From positions 1 through 20,541 of the forward strand of contig JAISZF010000281.1 in the NCBI GenBank assembly GCA_031269415.1: a stretch of DNA of 20,541 bases, in the 5' to 3' direction. The position numbers were made by a program, and so were the translations under genes. The notes beneath the pieces are model-generated. The model saw nothing but the letters and a program-made list of their open reading frames with translations, had not been told where the DNA came from and did no database searches. Shown in pieces: positions 7,545-15,289 of the stretch. Position 1 is the stretch's first letter; every line of letters starts with the position of its first letter. This DNA comes from Clostridiales bacterium (lineage in GTDB: Bacteria > Bacillota > Clostridia > Lachnospirales > WQUN01).

Positions 7545-8516
7545 CTACCAGATGCCTTTCTCGCCGAGCTTTTCAGTGATTATGTTCGCCCCGATAAGGA
7601 AAATCAGGCAGACAACCGACTGAAACAGCCCAACCGCGGTTGTGAGCGAGAACTGCTGCGCCACAATACCCACGCGGTATACATAAGTGCTTATTACATC
7701 CGCCACTGATCGCACAAGCGTATTACCCAGCGCGTAAGGCCGGTCGAAACTGATCTGCAGTATACGCCCCATGTTGAGGATCAGCATGACAACAATAGTC
7801 TGCCGGATACCCGGAAGGGTTATGTGCACGATCTTGCGCAGCCTGCCCGCGCCGTCCACCTCCGCCGCTTCGTAAAGCTCCGGGTTTATGCCGGTGATCG
7901 CGGCCAGGTACACAATCGTGTTATAACCCGCGCTTTGCCATATCCCCAGGAATACGTAAGTAAAAATCCACAGCAGCTTATCGTCCAAAAAATGTATGGG
8001 TCCCAGCCCGATATTGCGCAGCATGATGTTGATTACGCCGCTTTGGGGGGCGAAGATCTGCGCGGCCATTCCGTAGATGATGATCCATGAAAGGAAGTGA
8101 GGCATATACAATACGGTCTGGGTAAAGCGCTTGAATTTGCGGAACGTGATTTCATTCAGCAGCAACGCCAGAATAACCGGGAAAAAGAATCCGAAAGCCA
8201 GATCCAAAAAGTTCAGCGTAATAGTATTGCCCAGCACCCTCAAGAATTCGGCGGACTTAAAAGCCTGCTTAAAATACTTGAATAGATCCAGAGAACCGCC
8301 CGTTTGGGCCCAAGGGCTTTCCCACACGGTTTTAAAGATGCTGTAATCCTTAAAAGCCACGACGATATTCGTCATCGGTATATATCGGAACGTTATGAAG
8401 TACGCCAATGGCAGGAGAAGCATTATGTAGAGACTGTAGTTTGTCCGCATCAGCTTCAGTGTCGCGGAGCCCCTTTTCTTCTGAGCCGCGTTCCGGGCAG
8501 CGTCTTCCATAAGCAC
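7545..8516 (-). CDS. Carbohydrate ABC transporter permease (LplB-like), locus A
   Basis: This 323-residue permease is the partner of the LplC-like protein. It has a short charged N-terminus, a first helix at about 29-45, the LplB-typical RYIPMTNIVVAFKDYSIF loop, and a long hydrophobic core. The EAA loop is at 216-240 (EAAEVDGAGRLRKIVHITLP). The start is uncertain by two codons: GTG at 8514-8516 stands 6 nt after GAAGGAAG, whereas ATG at 8508-8510 would have 12 nt spacing, so I favour GTG. It lies 31 nt after the second oxidoreductase gene in the same operon. The transported sugar is not evident. Confidence 0.94.
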   Translation of the reverse strand: MLMEDAARNAAQKKRGSATLKLMRTNYSLYIMLLLPLAYFITFRYIPMTNIVVAFKDYSIFKTVWESPWAQTGGSLDLFKYFKQAFKSAEFLRVLGNTITLNFLDLAFGFFFPVILALLLNEITFRKFKRFTQTVLYMPHFLSWIIIYGMAAQIFAPQSGVINIMLRNIGLGPIHFLDDKLLWIFTYVFLGIWQSAGYNTIVYLAAITGINPELYEAAEVDGAGRLRKIVHITLPGIRQTIVVMLILNMGRILQISFDRPYALGNTLVRSVADVISTYVYRVGIVAQQFSLTTAVGLFQSVVCLIFLIGANIITEKLGEKGIW

Positions 8517-8547
8517 GGTTCACTTCCTTCTATAATCGGATCATAAA

Positions 8548-9621
8548 CTACTGGATAACCTTTGCTTGCGCCTGAGCCTTCACACAGAGTTCGGCGGCCT
8601 TAAAGGCGTGTTCCTGCGTCATGGCGTTCTCGGTCCGGTTCAGGCTGTCCAGAATCAACTGACCGAAATACGGGTAACCCACCTTGCCGTCAACGCGCAT
8701 GTGCTGTTCCCCTTTGCCATTCACAAGGAACAAATGCCCGGGGCCGTCGTCCGCACCTATGTTAATGTATTTACGTTGCTCTATATATCCCTCGGTTCCT
8801 AGAATAATAGTGCGGCCGTCTCCCCACGTCCGCAGTCCGTCGGGCGTAAACCAGTCCACACGGAAATACCCCGCCGCGCCGTTATCCGTTACCAGAACCG
8901 CGTCGCCGAAATCGTCCAGCTCAGGGTATTGGAGATGGTTGAAATTGCCTATCTGACTGTATGAAATTGTGGCGTCTTTAGCGCCGGTATAAAACAGGAT
9001 CTGCTCTATCTGATGACTGCCGATGTCGCACAGAATCCCGCCGTACTGTTCTTTCTTAAAGAACCATTCAGGCCGGGAAGGCGCGTTCAGGCGATGCGGG
9101 CCCAAGCCCAGTACCTGGATAACCCTGCCGATAGCCCCATCCTCTATCAATTGTCCCGCCAAAACGGCGGTTTCCACATGCAGACGCTCGGAATAGTAAA
9201 CCGCGTATTTGCGCCCGGTGCGCGTGACGGTTTCTTTCGCCGCCGCCAACTGATCCAACGTGGTAAGCGGCGCTTTATCGGTAAAATAATCCTTCCCGGC
9301 GTTCATGACCCTCAGGCCCAAAGCGCAGCGCTCGGATGTGATCGCCGCTCCGGCTATCAGCAGCACCTCCGGATCGGAGAGGATCTCCTCCTCGGAAGCG
9401 GCGGCCCGCGCGCCGGGGTACGCCTTCAAGAAAGCCGCGACCTTATTGGGATCGGGGTCATAAACACTTTTAAGCGTTCCTCCGGCCTCCGTTAAGCCGT
9501 TGCACATGCCGTAAATATGCCCGTGATCCAGCGCGATTGCGGAGAATATAAACTCGCCGGGCTTCACCACCGCGCTTTTCGCCCCTTTCGGGGCATAATT
9601 CATGCCGTCCGCCCCCATCAT
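8548..9621 (-). CDS. Gfo/Idh/MocA family oxidoreductase (second of pair), locus A
   Basis: A putative NAD(P)-dependent sugar or sugar-derivative dehydrogenase, 357 residues from the first Met. The N-terminal half is a Rossmann domain whose usual GxGxxG is replaced by ALDHGHIYGM (about 30-39). The EKP-equivalent motif is DKAP (115-118), with the catalytic-type Lys116. In the C-terminal half, GGILCDIGSHQIEQILFY holds Asp199 and His203 at the positions expected for substrate binding and catalysis. The stop of the preceding oxidoreductase overlaps this start as ATGA, implying translational coupling. A GGAGG site lies 3 nt before the first ATG (9619-9621) but 6 nt before the second (9616-9618), so the true start may be the second Met. 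Its substrate and direction are unknown. Confidence 0.9.
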   Translation of the reverse strand: MMGADGMNYAPKGAKSAVVKPGEFIFSAIALDHGHIYGMCNGLTEAGGTLKSVYDPDPNKVAAFLKAYPGARAAASEEEILSDPEVLLIAGAAITSERCALGLRVMNAGKDYFTDKAPLTTLDQLAAAKETVTRTGRKYAVYYSERLHVETAVLAGQLIEDGAIGRVIQVLGLGPHRLNAPSRPEWFFKKEQYGGILCDIGSHQIEQILFYTGAKDATISYSQIGNFNHLQYPELDDFGDAVLVTDNGAAGYFRVDWFTPDGLRTWGDGRTIILGTEGYIEQRKYINIGADDGPGHLFLVNGKGEQHMRVDGKVGYPYFGQLILDSLNRTENAMTQEHAFKAAELCVKAQAQAKVIQ

Positions 9622-10802
9622 TTCCCTCCCATGTTATAGATATTTTTATAGTCGCCGCCGACGCTGATATTGCCTGAAAGCTCCGCCAACGACACGGTTT
9701 TTTCAAAGAAACGCGGAACGCTCTTCAGTATACCTTCCGCGCTGTAAAACGGATCATCATTGGATATCGGATAAGCTACAGCGCGTTTCTCGGCGCCCGC
9801 CTTGTATATGGCGGTTATCAAACCGATAGTGAGCCGACCGTCTTCGCCGGTTATCAAAGGAGCCACGCCATTTTCAATCGCGGTCAGCACATTGTCAATC
9901 TGACCGTCGTGCGCTATATACTTGACTTCGGGTAAACCGTCATAATATTCCTGTACCTGTTTTGCAAGCTCCGGGTCGCCGCCCTCTCTCGGAAAGCCGT
10001 TTTCCATAGAAACACTCGTAACCAGTTTCATAGGGGCCGAAATCCTGCCCTTTTCCGCTTGGAAGATAAGCTGCTGCTCCTCGCCGTGGTGTATCACCGA
10101 ACTGGTGACTTGGGCCAACGCGCCTTTGCCGTATTCCAAAATAGCTACGGAAACGTCCTCTACCTCCGAGTTGTCATGAGCGGCGTTGGACATAACCGCC
10201 GTAACCGTTTTAGGTTCGCCCATGATCCAGCCGAGCATGTCTATATGATGCACGGCGTGGTTCAATGTGCAGCCGCCGCCTTCTTTTTCCCACAGCCCGC
10301 GCCACCACAAGTCATAGTAGCAGTGCCCGCGCCACCAGAATGAATCAACCTGGGCGTGAAGCACTCTGCCGAGCAGGCCGGAATCCAGCGTCTTTTTCAG
10401 GTTCATTATGGGACCGCGGAAGCGGTTTTGCGCTACAACCGAAAAGACCTTGCCGCTTGCCTTCGCGGCTTCAATCATCGCGTCGCACTCTTCCAGCGAT
10501 ACCGCCATAGGCTTTTCCACCAGCACATTTATCCCGCTGTTCAGGCAGTCAACGCTGATCTCGGCATGGCAGTAAGGCGGCGTACAAACACTTACCAAAT
10601 CAATATCCGGGTTGCTCAGTATGTCTTTATGTGAGCTGAACACCTCCGCGTCGTTCAATTCAAAGCGTTTCTTCCGCTCCCAAGCTTTTTCAGGCACGAT
10701 ATCGACGAGGGCTACTATTTTGCAGCGATCGGGAAAAGCCTTGTAGGCCTCAATATGCATCCTGGAAATATTGCCCGTGCCGACGATGGCGACATTAATC
10801 AT
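9618..10802 (-). CDS. Gfo/Idh/MocA family oxidoreductase (first of pair), locus A
   Basis: A 394-residue NAD(P)-dependent oxidoreductase and the first gene of the locus A operon. The Rossmann domain opens with VAIVGTGNISRMH (glycine motif 8-13). EKP is at 96-98, followed by AQNRF at about 124-128. The C-terminal domain carries GGGCTLNHAVHHIDML (175-190), where Asn181 replaces the common Asp and His185/His186 supply the catalytic-type His. A tryptophan-rich WWRG segment occurs twice (about 156-169), typical of a sugar-oxidising subset. The frame is open to 10874, but AAGGAGGAGA stands directly before the ATG at 10800-10802 and the Rossmann strand starts there. It is coupled to the next oxidoreductase by a 4-nt overlap. 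It probably acts on an imported sugar or glycoside; this rests on context. Confidence 0.92.
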   Translation of the reverse strand: MINVAIVGTGNISRMHIEAYKAFPDRCKIVALVDIVPEKAWERKKRFELNDAEVFSSHKDILSNPDIDLVSVCTPPYCHAEISVDCLNSGINVLVEKPMAVSLEECDAMIEAAKASGKVFSVVAQNRFRGPIMNLKKTLDSGLLGRVLHAQVDSFWWRGHCYYDLWWRGLWEKEGGGCTLNHAVHHIDMLGWIMGEPKTVTAVMSNAAHDNSEVEDVSVAILEYGKGALAQVTSSVIHHGEEQQLIFQAEKGRISAPMKLVTSVSMENGFPREGGDPELAKQVQEYYDGLPEVKYIAHDGQIDNVLTAIENGVAPLITGEDGRLTIGLITAIYKAGAEKRAVAYPISNDDPFYSAEGILKSVPRFFEKTVSLAELSGNISVGGDYKNIYNMGGK

Positions 10803-10859
10803 TGTCTCCTCCTTAGAGAATAATAATATTACTATAGTTTTATTTATTAACACGAGTTT

Positions 10860-10888
10860 ATTATAGCACTTCACTATAACTAAATCAA
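10860..10888 (-). promoter_or_regulatory. Sigma-A promoter of the locus A operon with overlapping dyad
   Basis: Read leftward: -35 TTGATT (complement of 10883-10888), an exact 17-bp spacer, and a perfect -10 TATAAT (complement of 10860-10865) preceded by TGC, an extended -10 element. Transcription would start near 10853, about 50 nt before the first oxidoreductase. A dyad TTATAG-N7-CTATAA (10861-10866 and 10874-10879) overlaps the -10 and spacer, a position suited to a repressor operator. A T-rich run lies just upstream of the -35 and resembles an UP element. Confidence 0.75.
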
Positions 10889-11019
10889 TAGCGAATAATT
10901 TTTTTTTTAGAAATATATAATCATTATCAGATTTTAATAACTGTGACGCAGGGATATTTCGGATGATGGGAACGGTTGTTTCGTTACCTCATAACGCGAT
11001 TCGTCAGCACACCGGCAAT

Positions 11020-11048
11020 AAAAAAAGGCTCTCATTTTACAGAGAGCC
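11020..11048 (-). terminator. Intrinsic terminator ending the locus B operon
   Basis: Read leftward, a 7-bp stem (GGCTCTC / GAGAGCC, arms at 11042-11048 and 11027-11033) with an 8-nt loop is followed at once by seven T (complement of 11020-11026). The stop codon of the last gene (11032-11034) lies inside the hairpin. The 210 nt between here and the locus A start hold the locus A promoter and no convincing gene. Confidence 0.88.
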
Positions 11049-13125
11049 CTTCTTGCGAGATAGCAATATCAAAACGCGCGCAGCCGTTAAACATATCAGG
11101 GCTGACCGCTGAACGCAGCCTGCTAAGCCGCAGCGGGCGATAACGCTGACTAATTGAGGCGGAATATACGCGCCAGCAGCCATATGCCTTCTCAGCTTCC
11201 ATAACCGCGCTCTCTTTATGATCAGCGGCTGAAGTTCTACGGTAAAGCAGCAGTTCTGTCGCCGCCAGAATCTTGTGCGCGTAATATAGTCCCAAATTCG
11301 CCATCGCCTTAATATCCTCAATAAAGTCCCGTTCAAAACCTCGCTTGCCATCCAGCGCGTCTAAATACTCAAGCGCCGACTCACAGTTGCGTATCATATT
11401 ACCAGCCGCCATAACAGGCGTCTCAAACGCGTTGCCCGGCGCATAGTCGGAATCAGCCATAAACTGATCAACATATTCATTTATCGAAAGTGTATTCGCG
11501 CCGGGACAGGCCTTGCCGCGGATGAAATCATTGAGTGTGTGGAAAATCAACATTTCTTCTTCCTGAAGATAACTACAACTAGCTTCGGGATACCATTGAA
11601 AGTCAAAATCATGCCAATAAACACGCTGCTGAATGGGTATGGCCGTTGAAGCCAAGCTCAGTGCCCTATATACGTTTTCCGCCTTATCGGCGAAACGCTC
11701 TGTAAACCCGGCCAGCAGCCGTTTTTCCGGATAATCGGGCTGATAAGCGATCCGGCCCCAAACGTTGAATTTGCAAAAATGTCTGTCCATATAAAATGAA
11801 CCGTTTTGTGATTCGTCCCGTAAATCATATTCCCTGCCCCAGATAATGCCGTCCGGTCCCAGATAGAAACCGCGGATCAAATCCTTTGGCATATTCAAGA
11901 TATAGTCCCTCGCGAACGCCGGATCCGCCCAGCGCAGCATGTAAAAATCATCGTCACGCAAGGTAAGCCAAGTCTTTCTTCCGTTTTTGAGCTGTTTAAA
12001 AAACGCGTCTCCAAAGCCTGGCTTAACCGCCGAGTGGATATGCGCCATAGAGTATTTAAAACTGAGTTCAAAATTATAAGGGAAATCCGCGAAAATATCC
12101 TCCATCCGCGCGACCGAAGTCATATGGGAACGGTGAATCAGCGTAAACGGCCGCCCGGGTTCATCCGACAGAGCGTCGATAATCCCCTGACCGTATGTAG
12201 CGCGAATCCACTCTATATCCTCACGCACATCCTCCTTCCAGTCCTTGCGCATGTTTTCCCCCGCCGTAACCCCGATGCCCGCCAGCAACGGATACGTCGA
12301 TACCAGCGATTTGATCGTGCAACGGATATAATCCGCGGTAATCGGATCGCTCAGGCTGTCGGTGAAGCCGTAACCCGTATCTTCGGCGCCAAAGATAAAA
12401 ATATTCCAGGTAAATATATACACGTCAACGCAGCGATCTTTAGCGTAAGCCATAACCTCACGCCAAAACCGGATCTTCTCGTCCATGGTCATATATTTGA
12501 TGACTGTAAGCGAACTCCGCTGCTCGGATGTATACATCTCTAAGCCGCGCAGATCGGAGCAAGGCATATGATCGGCCCGCGTGACATTGTCCAGCGCCGC
12601 GGCGGGGTATTCAGGAACGCGAACCAAAGAGGGGCCTGGAGACAGATTCCACAGCGACAAAACATTGAATTTATTCAAAGCCATCCGATCCAAAAAACCA
12701 TGCCAAAAATCCATATCCCACATGTCGGATATGTTCTCCTGAGCGCTGCCGCCGCTGTCGGTGTAACTGGGCGTCCTGGCGTCCAGCGGGATATTAAACT
12801 TAATGCCGCGTTTCTCAATATACGGCTCCACTGTTTCAACCGTGAGTTCGGCTGTTGAAGCGCCTGCCGCGAAATGCCCCATAATATCCAGCGCCGCGTA
12901 CATAGCGCCGGATTCGTCCGCGGCTGTCGCGATAACATTATTACCGCGCGTATTAATCCGATACCCCTGCGGCTTAAGAGAACACGGCCATTCTTCGCGC
13001 GGGGCGATGTGAATCTCCACAGACTCCGGCGGCGACGCGCAAACCGCCAGCTTTTTTTCCATCTGAACGCACCCGAATATCACAGCCGCCGCTTCGCTGT
13101 TCCGTTTAATTACTGTTTTTATCAT
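11032..13125 (-). CDS. Putative glycoside hydrolase, GH67/GH20-like architecture, 697 aa
   Basis: A large protein with no signal peptide, so probably cytoplasmic and acting on imported oligosaccharides. The N-terminal ~100 residues resemble the alpha/beta domain that precedes the barrel in GH20, GH67 and GH84 enzymes (ADESGAMYAALDIMGHF at 70-84). A barrel-like region begins at EKRGIKFNIPLD (104-115), with DMWDMDFWHGFLDRMALNKFNVLSLW, and contains GIGVTAGENM (Glu290), LTLRDDDFYML (Asp391-393) and FYLGPDGIIWGREYD (Asp425, Glu432), all plausible acidic active-site positions. The C-terminal ~200 residues look alpha-helical. I cannot place it in a named CAZy family from memory; alpha-glucuronidase-like is the nearest description. 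The ATG follows AAGAGGTG and is 13 nt after the GH42 stop. It ends the operon inside a terminator. Confidence 0.7.
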   Translation of the reverse strand: MIKTVIKRNSEAAAVIFGCVQMEKKLAVCASPPESVEIHIAPREEWPCSLKPQGYRINTRGNNVIATAADESGAMYAALDIMGHFAAGASTAELTVETVEPYIEKRGIKFNIPLDARTPSYTDSGGSAQENISDMWDMDFWHGFLDRMALNKFNVLSLWNLSPGPSLVRVPEYPAAALDNVTRADHMPCSDLRGLEMYTSEQRSSLTVIKYMTMDEKIRFWREVMAYAKDRCVDVYIFTWNIFIFGAEDTGYGFTDSLSDPITADYIRCTIKSLVSTYPLLAGIGVTAGENMRKDWKEDVREDIEWIRATYGQGIIDALSDEPGRPFTLIHRSHMTSVARMEDIFADFPYNFELSFKYSMAHIHSAVKPGFGDAFFKQLKNGRKTWLTLRDDDFYMLRWADPAFARDYILNMPKDLIRGFYLGPDGIIWGREYDLRDESQNGSFYMDRHFCKFNVWGRIAYQPDYPEKRLLAGFTERFADKAENVYRALSLASTAIPIQQRVYWHDFDFQWYPEASCSYLQEEEMLIFHTLNDFIRGKACPGANTLSINEYVDQFMADSDYAPGNAFETPVMAAGNMIRNCESALEYLDALDGKRGFERDFIEDIKAMANLGLYYAHKILAATELLLYRRTSAADHKESAVMEAEKAYGCWRVYSASISQRYRPLRLSRLRSAVSPDMFNGCARFDIAISQEGLSVK

Positions 13126-13138
13126 CTCATCACACCTC

Positions 13139-13852
13139 TTAACTCAACTTATAAACGACAGCGTCTTTAGCGGGCGCGAGGAAACCCAAAAGCCCGTTCC
13201 GGAGTTCCGCCGGCCCGCCGCGCAGAGGCGCGGCATCGGAAAAACAGAGCCTTTCATTATCCGGCGCCAAGAGGACTCGCTGCGCATAGTTCCGCGTATT
13301 AAGGCACCATAAATAGACGTTACTTTCATTTGCCCAAACACGCGCGATAACACCGGTATTGTGTTCAGTCCGAAGCAGTTGTCTTGTACCGGCGAACGGC
13401 AGAGCGGATGAAAAAAAGCCCAAGTATTCGCGCTTAGGGTTTTGTTTATACCCATACCCCGCCATCGTGCCGATTACACGTACTTTGCCCTCGCCGAAAT
13501 CGGACTCCACGCCGGCGATTTCTCCGTCATCGTAAAAAGCGAAAGGTTCAGAGGCGTCCGGGATAAAGCTCTGTCGATAAACGCCCCCGGCCAACCGCCC
13601 GTAATGCGTGCTAAGCTCTAGCTCATGCCACATATCCGGCCCGAATGACACTCTGTCCCGCGAGGCGCCAATCAATTTGTCCAGCCCGCGCGACGGCTGA
13701 CGCTCATACGCGTGACCGTGCGCGCTGAAATAGCCAAAACATCCCTCCGCAATCAGCGTTCCTCCGTTTTCTACCCATTTTGTCAGCGCCGTGAGGGTCT
13801 CATCGCTTAACGCGGTGGGAAAGGGAGCGTAAATGATTTTATAATCGTCAAT
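13139..13852 (-). pseudogene. C-terminal part of GH42 beta-galactosidase, beyond the in-frame TAG
   Basis: The frame directly after the TAG at 13853-13855 stays open without a shift for 237 codons to the TAA at 13139. It encodes IDDYKIIYAPFPTALS and WVENGGTLIAEG, the hallmark of the GH42 trimerisation (glutaminase-like) domain, then GLDKLIGASRD and a C-terminal beta domain up to PAKDAVVYKLS. Together with the upstream part the product would be 716 codons, a normal GH42 length. A TTG at 13673-13675 could open a 178-residue frame, but no ribosome binding site precedes it and it would start mid-domain, so an independent protein is unlikely. It is either the untranslated remnant of a nonsense-mutated gene or reached by readthrough. 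Confidence 0.8.
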
Positions 13853-13855
13853 CTA
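13853..13855 (-). other. In-frame amber codon interrupting the GH42 gene
   Basis: TAG is codon 479 of a frame that is otherwise open from 15289 to 13139 (RLW, stop, IDDYK). One base change restores a sense codon (for example CAG, GAG, AAG or TGG). TAG is the ordinary stop of other genes in this window (1222-1224, 4880-4882), so general reassignment is unlikely. Confidence 0.9.
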
Positions 13856-15289
13856 CCATAGCCTGATGGGATCGGCTTGAACGCCAACGTGTAAAAACGC
13901 CTCGTACGCGCCTTGATACGTCAGTGAATAATAATCTGTATCTCCGTACATGGCATAGCAAAGGATCTGCGCTTCTTCAATCAGCAGCAAGCCGATTTCG
14001 CCTCGGATTGGCCGTGCGGTCCAAAGCTCGCGGCATGAAGGACTGTCAGCCCACCGTGCTATCTGTTTCACCTCTTCCGAGCGCTCACTTCGGCTTCCGT
14101 CCAAATTATACCATCCGAAGGCGTCAAAGAGTCCTCCGTCCTGCAACGCGCGCCATCGCGGGTTTAAATATCCGCGGGCGCCGGCGGCGAAAGACATCAT
14201 CGCGTCCAAGCGTATATTATTGGGGTCGCTCATTTCTTCTTTTTCCAAAATCGGCGTTTTCCGGCCGCCCCGCCCCTGCCAGTCTGAATTGCCGATCGCC
14301 TCGGCCCTCCAAAATTCTTTTCCGCCGGCCGCCAACCGGGTCATATCTCCGCCCAGCATCGCGTGACAGCGGTTACCATACCAAAACGTATAGCCGAATA
14401 TATCGCAGTGTTCAGCGGCTCGGTAATCGTCGCCGCACGCCGGCAGATCGCTGAATGTTTTGGCGTTGCCGTGCGCCGCTATATAATGCTTGGGATCAGC
14501 CTCGCGTATAACGCTTTCGCGGATCTCCATCCACATTTGGGCGTTGTCGTTCTGAAAGCGAACCATATCTATTGTGTCCGGATAAGGCTGTATATGGCGC
14601 GGCATTTCTATTTCATCCCAAGACGTCAGACTGTAACGCCGCCAAGCGTTTCTCAGTTTATTCAGATTGCCGCCGTACTCCCGCTTCAGCCACTCCCTGA
14701 AAGCCGCCTGACTGGCGGGGCAGTAACACATTTCCTTGGCGTTATAAAGGGAACATTCGTTCCAGATATCGTACCCGTACAGACCCGGAACGTCTCGGTA
14801 ATGACGTGCCAGCTCATACAGAAATTTTTTGGCTTCTTCCAGCACTTCTTTGTTATCCAGGCACATGCGCGTAATGCCTGTGGCGTTGGAGTCGCCCATA
14901 CAACTGCTGTGTGTGTTCCCGTTCGCCAGCTCACGGCGCGCGTGAGGGTATCTATGATAAAGCCAGTCGGGTGCCTCATATATATGCTCGGCTATAATGG
15001 TCTTAATGCCATGTTTCGCGGCAAGTTCCAGGTGCTTGTCAAAAGACTCGAAATCATATATGTCAGGCGCGATATTGATGGCGTTCCAAGTGAACCAATG
15101 CCGGAACATGATGTGGCCGTCTTCACGCGCGGTTATGTAATCCCTTTCCCAGTCATGTTCCGGCGGGTTGGAACGCCTGTAATAAACCGCGCCGATTTCC
15201 ACGGGCGCGGCGTTTGAGGTTACATACTTCTTCTGAAATGAATGGCCGGTTATTACTCCCAAATCCGATAAAACGTGTTTATCGGTCAT
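13853..15289 (-). CDS. GH42 beta-galactosidase-like protein, N-terminal catalytic part (478 aa before TAG)
   Basis: This frame encodes the TIM barrel of a family 42 glycosidase, which typically removes beta-linked galactose (some members act on arabinopyranosides) inside the cell. Visible marks are IGAVYYRRSNPPEHDWERD, FTWNAINIAPDIYDF, the acid/base Glu178 in GYDIWNEC, and the probable nucleophile Glu330 in EFWRAEAIGNSDW, then the end of the barrel near DGSRSERSEEVKQIARW. Cys residues clustered near 179-190 recall the metal-binding site seen in some GH42 enzymes. The start overlaps the SDR stop (ATGA), with GAGGAAAGG upstream. Translation ends at TAG, just inside the trimerisation domain; both catalytic residues survive, but the trimer interface would be lost. 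See the downstream entry. Confidence 0.85.
   Translation of the reverse strand: MTDKHVLSDLGVITGHSFQKKYVTSNAAPVEIGAVYYRRSNPPEHDWERDYITAREDGHIMFRHWFTWNAINIAPDIYDFESFDKHLELAAKHGIKTIIAEHIYEAPDWLYHRYPHARRELANGNTHSSCMGDSNATGITRMCLDNKEVLEEAKKFLYELARHYRDVPGLYGYDIWNECSLYNAKEMCYCPASQAAFREWLKREYGGNLNKLRNAWRRYSLTSWDEIEMPRHIQPYPDTIDMVRFQNDNAQMWMEIRESVIREADPKHYIAAHGNAKTFSDLPACGDDYRAAEHCDIFGYTFWYGNRCHAMLGGDMTRLAAGGKEFWRAEAIGNSDWQGRGGRKTPILEKEEMSDPNNIRLDAMMSFAAGARGYLNPRWRALQDGGLFDAFGWYNLDGSRSERSEEVKQIARWADSPSCRELWTARPIRGEIGLLLIEEAQILCYAMYGDTDYYSLTYQGAYEAFLHVGVQADPIRLW

Noticed and set aside
10297..10339. 12-bp direct repeat CCCGCGCCACCA in the first oxidoreductase
   Set aside because: It encodes the two WWRG segments, which belong to the protein family rather than to a DNA-level element.
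10803..10874. Upstream extension of the first oxidoreductase
   Set aside because: It would run through the promoter -10 region, while AAGGAGG and the Rossmann strand define the ATG at 10802.
13139..13675. Independent 178-residue protein from TTG at 13675
   Set aside because: No ribosome binding site; it begins mid-domain, and the same frame is open continuously from the TAG at 13853.
13853..13855. TAG as a generally reassigned codon in this organism
   Set aside because: TAG ends the carboxypeptidase and ferritin-like genes at normal positions with terminators directly behind, so it is a working stop here.
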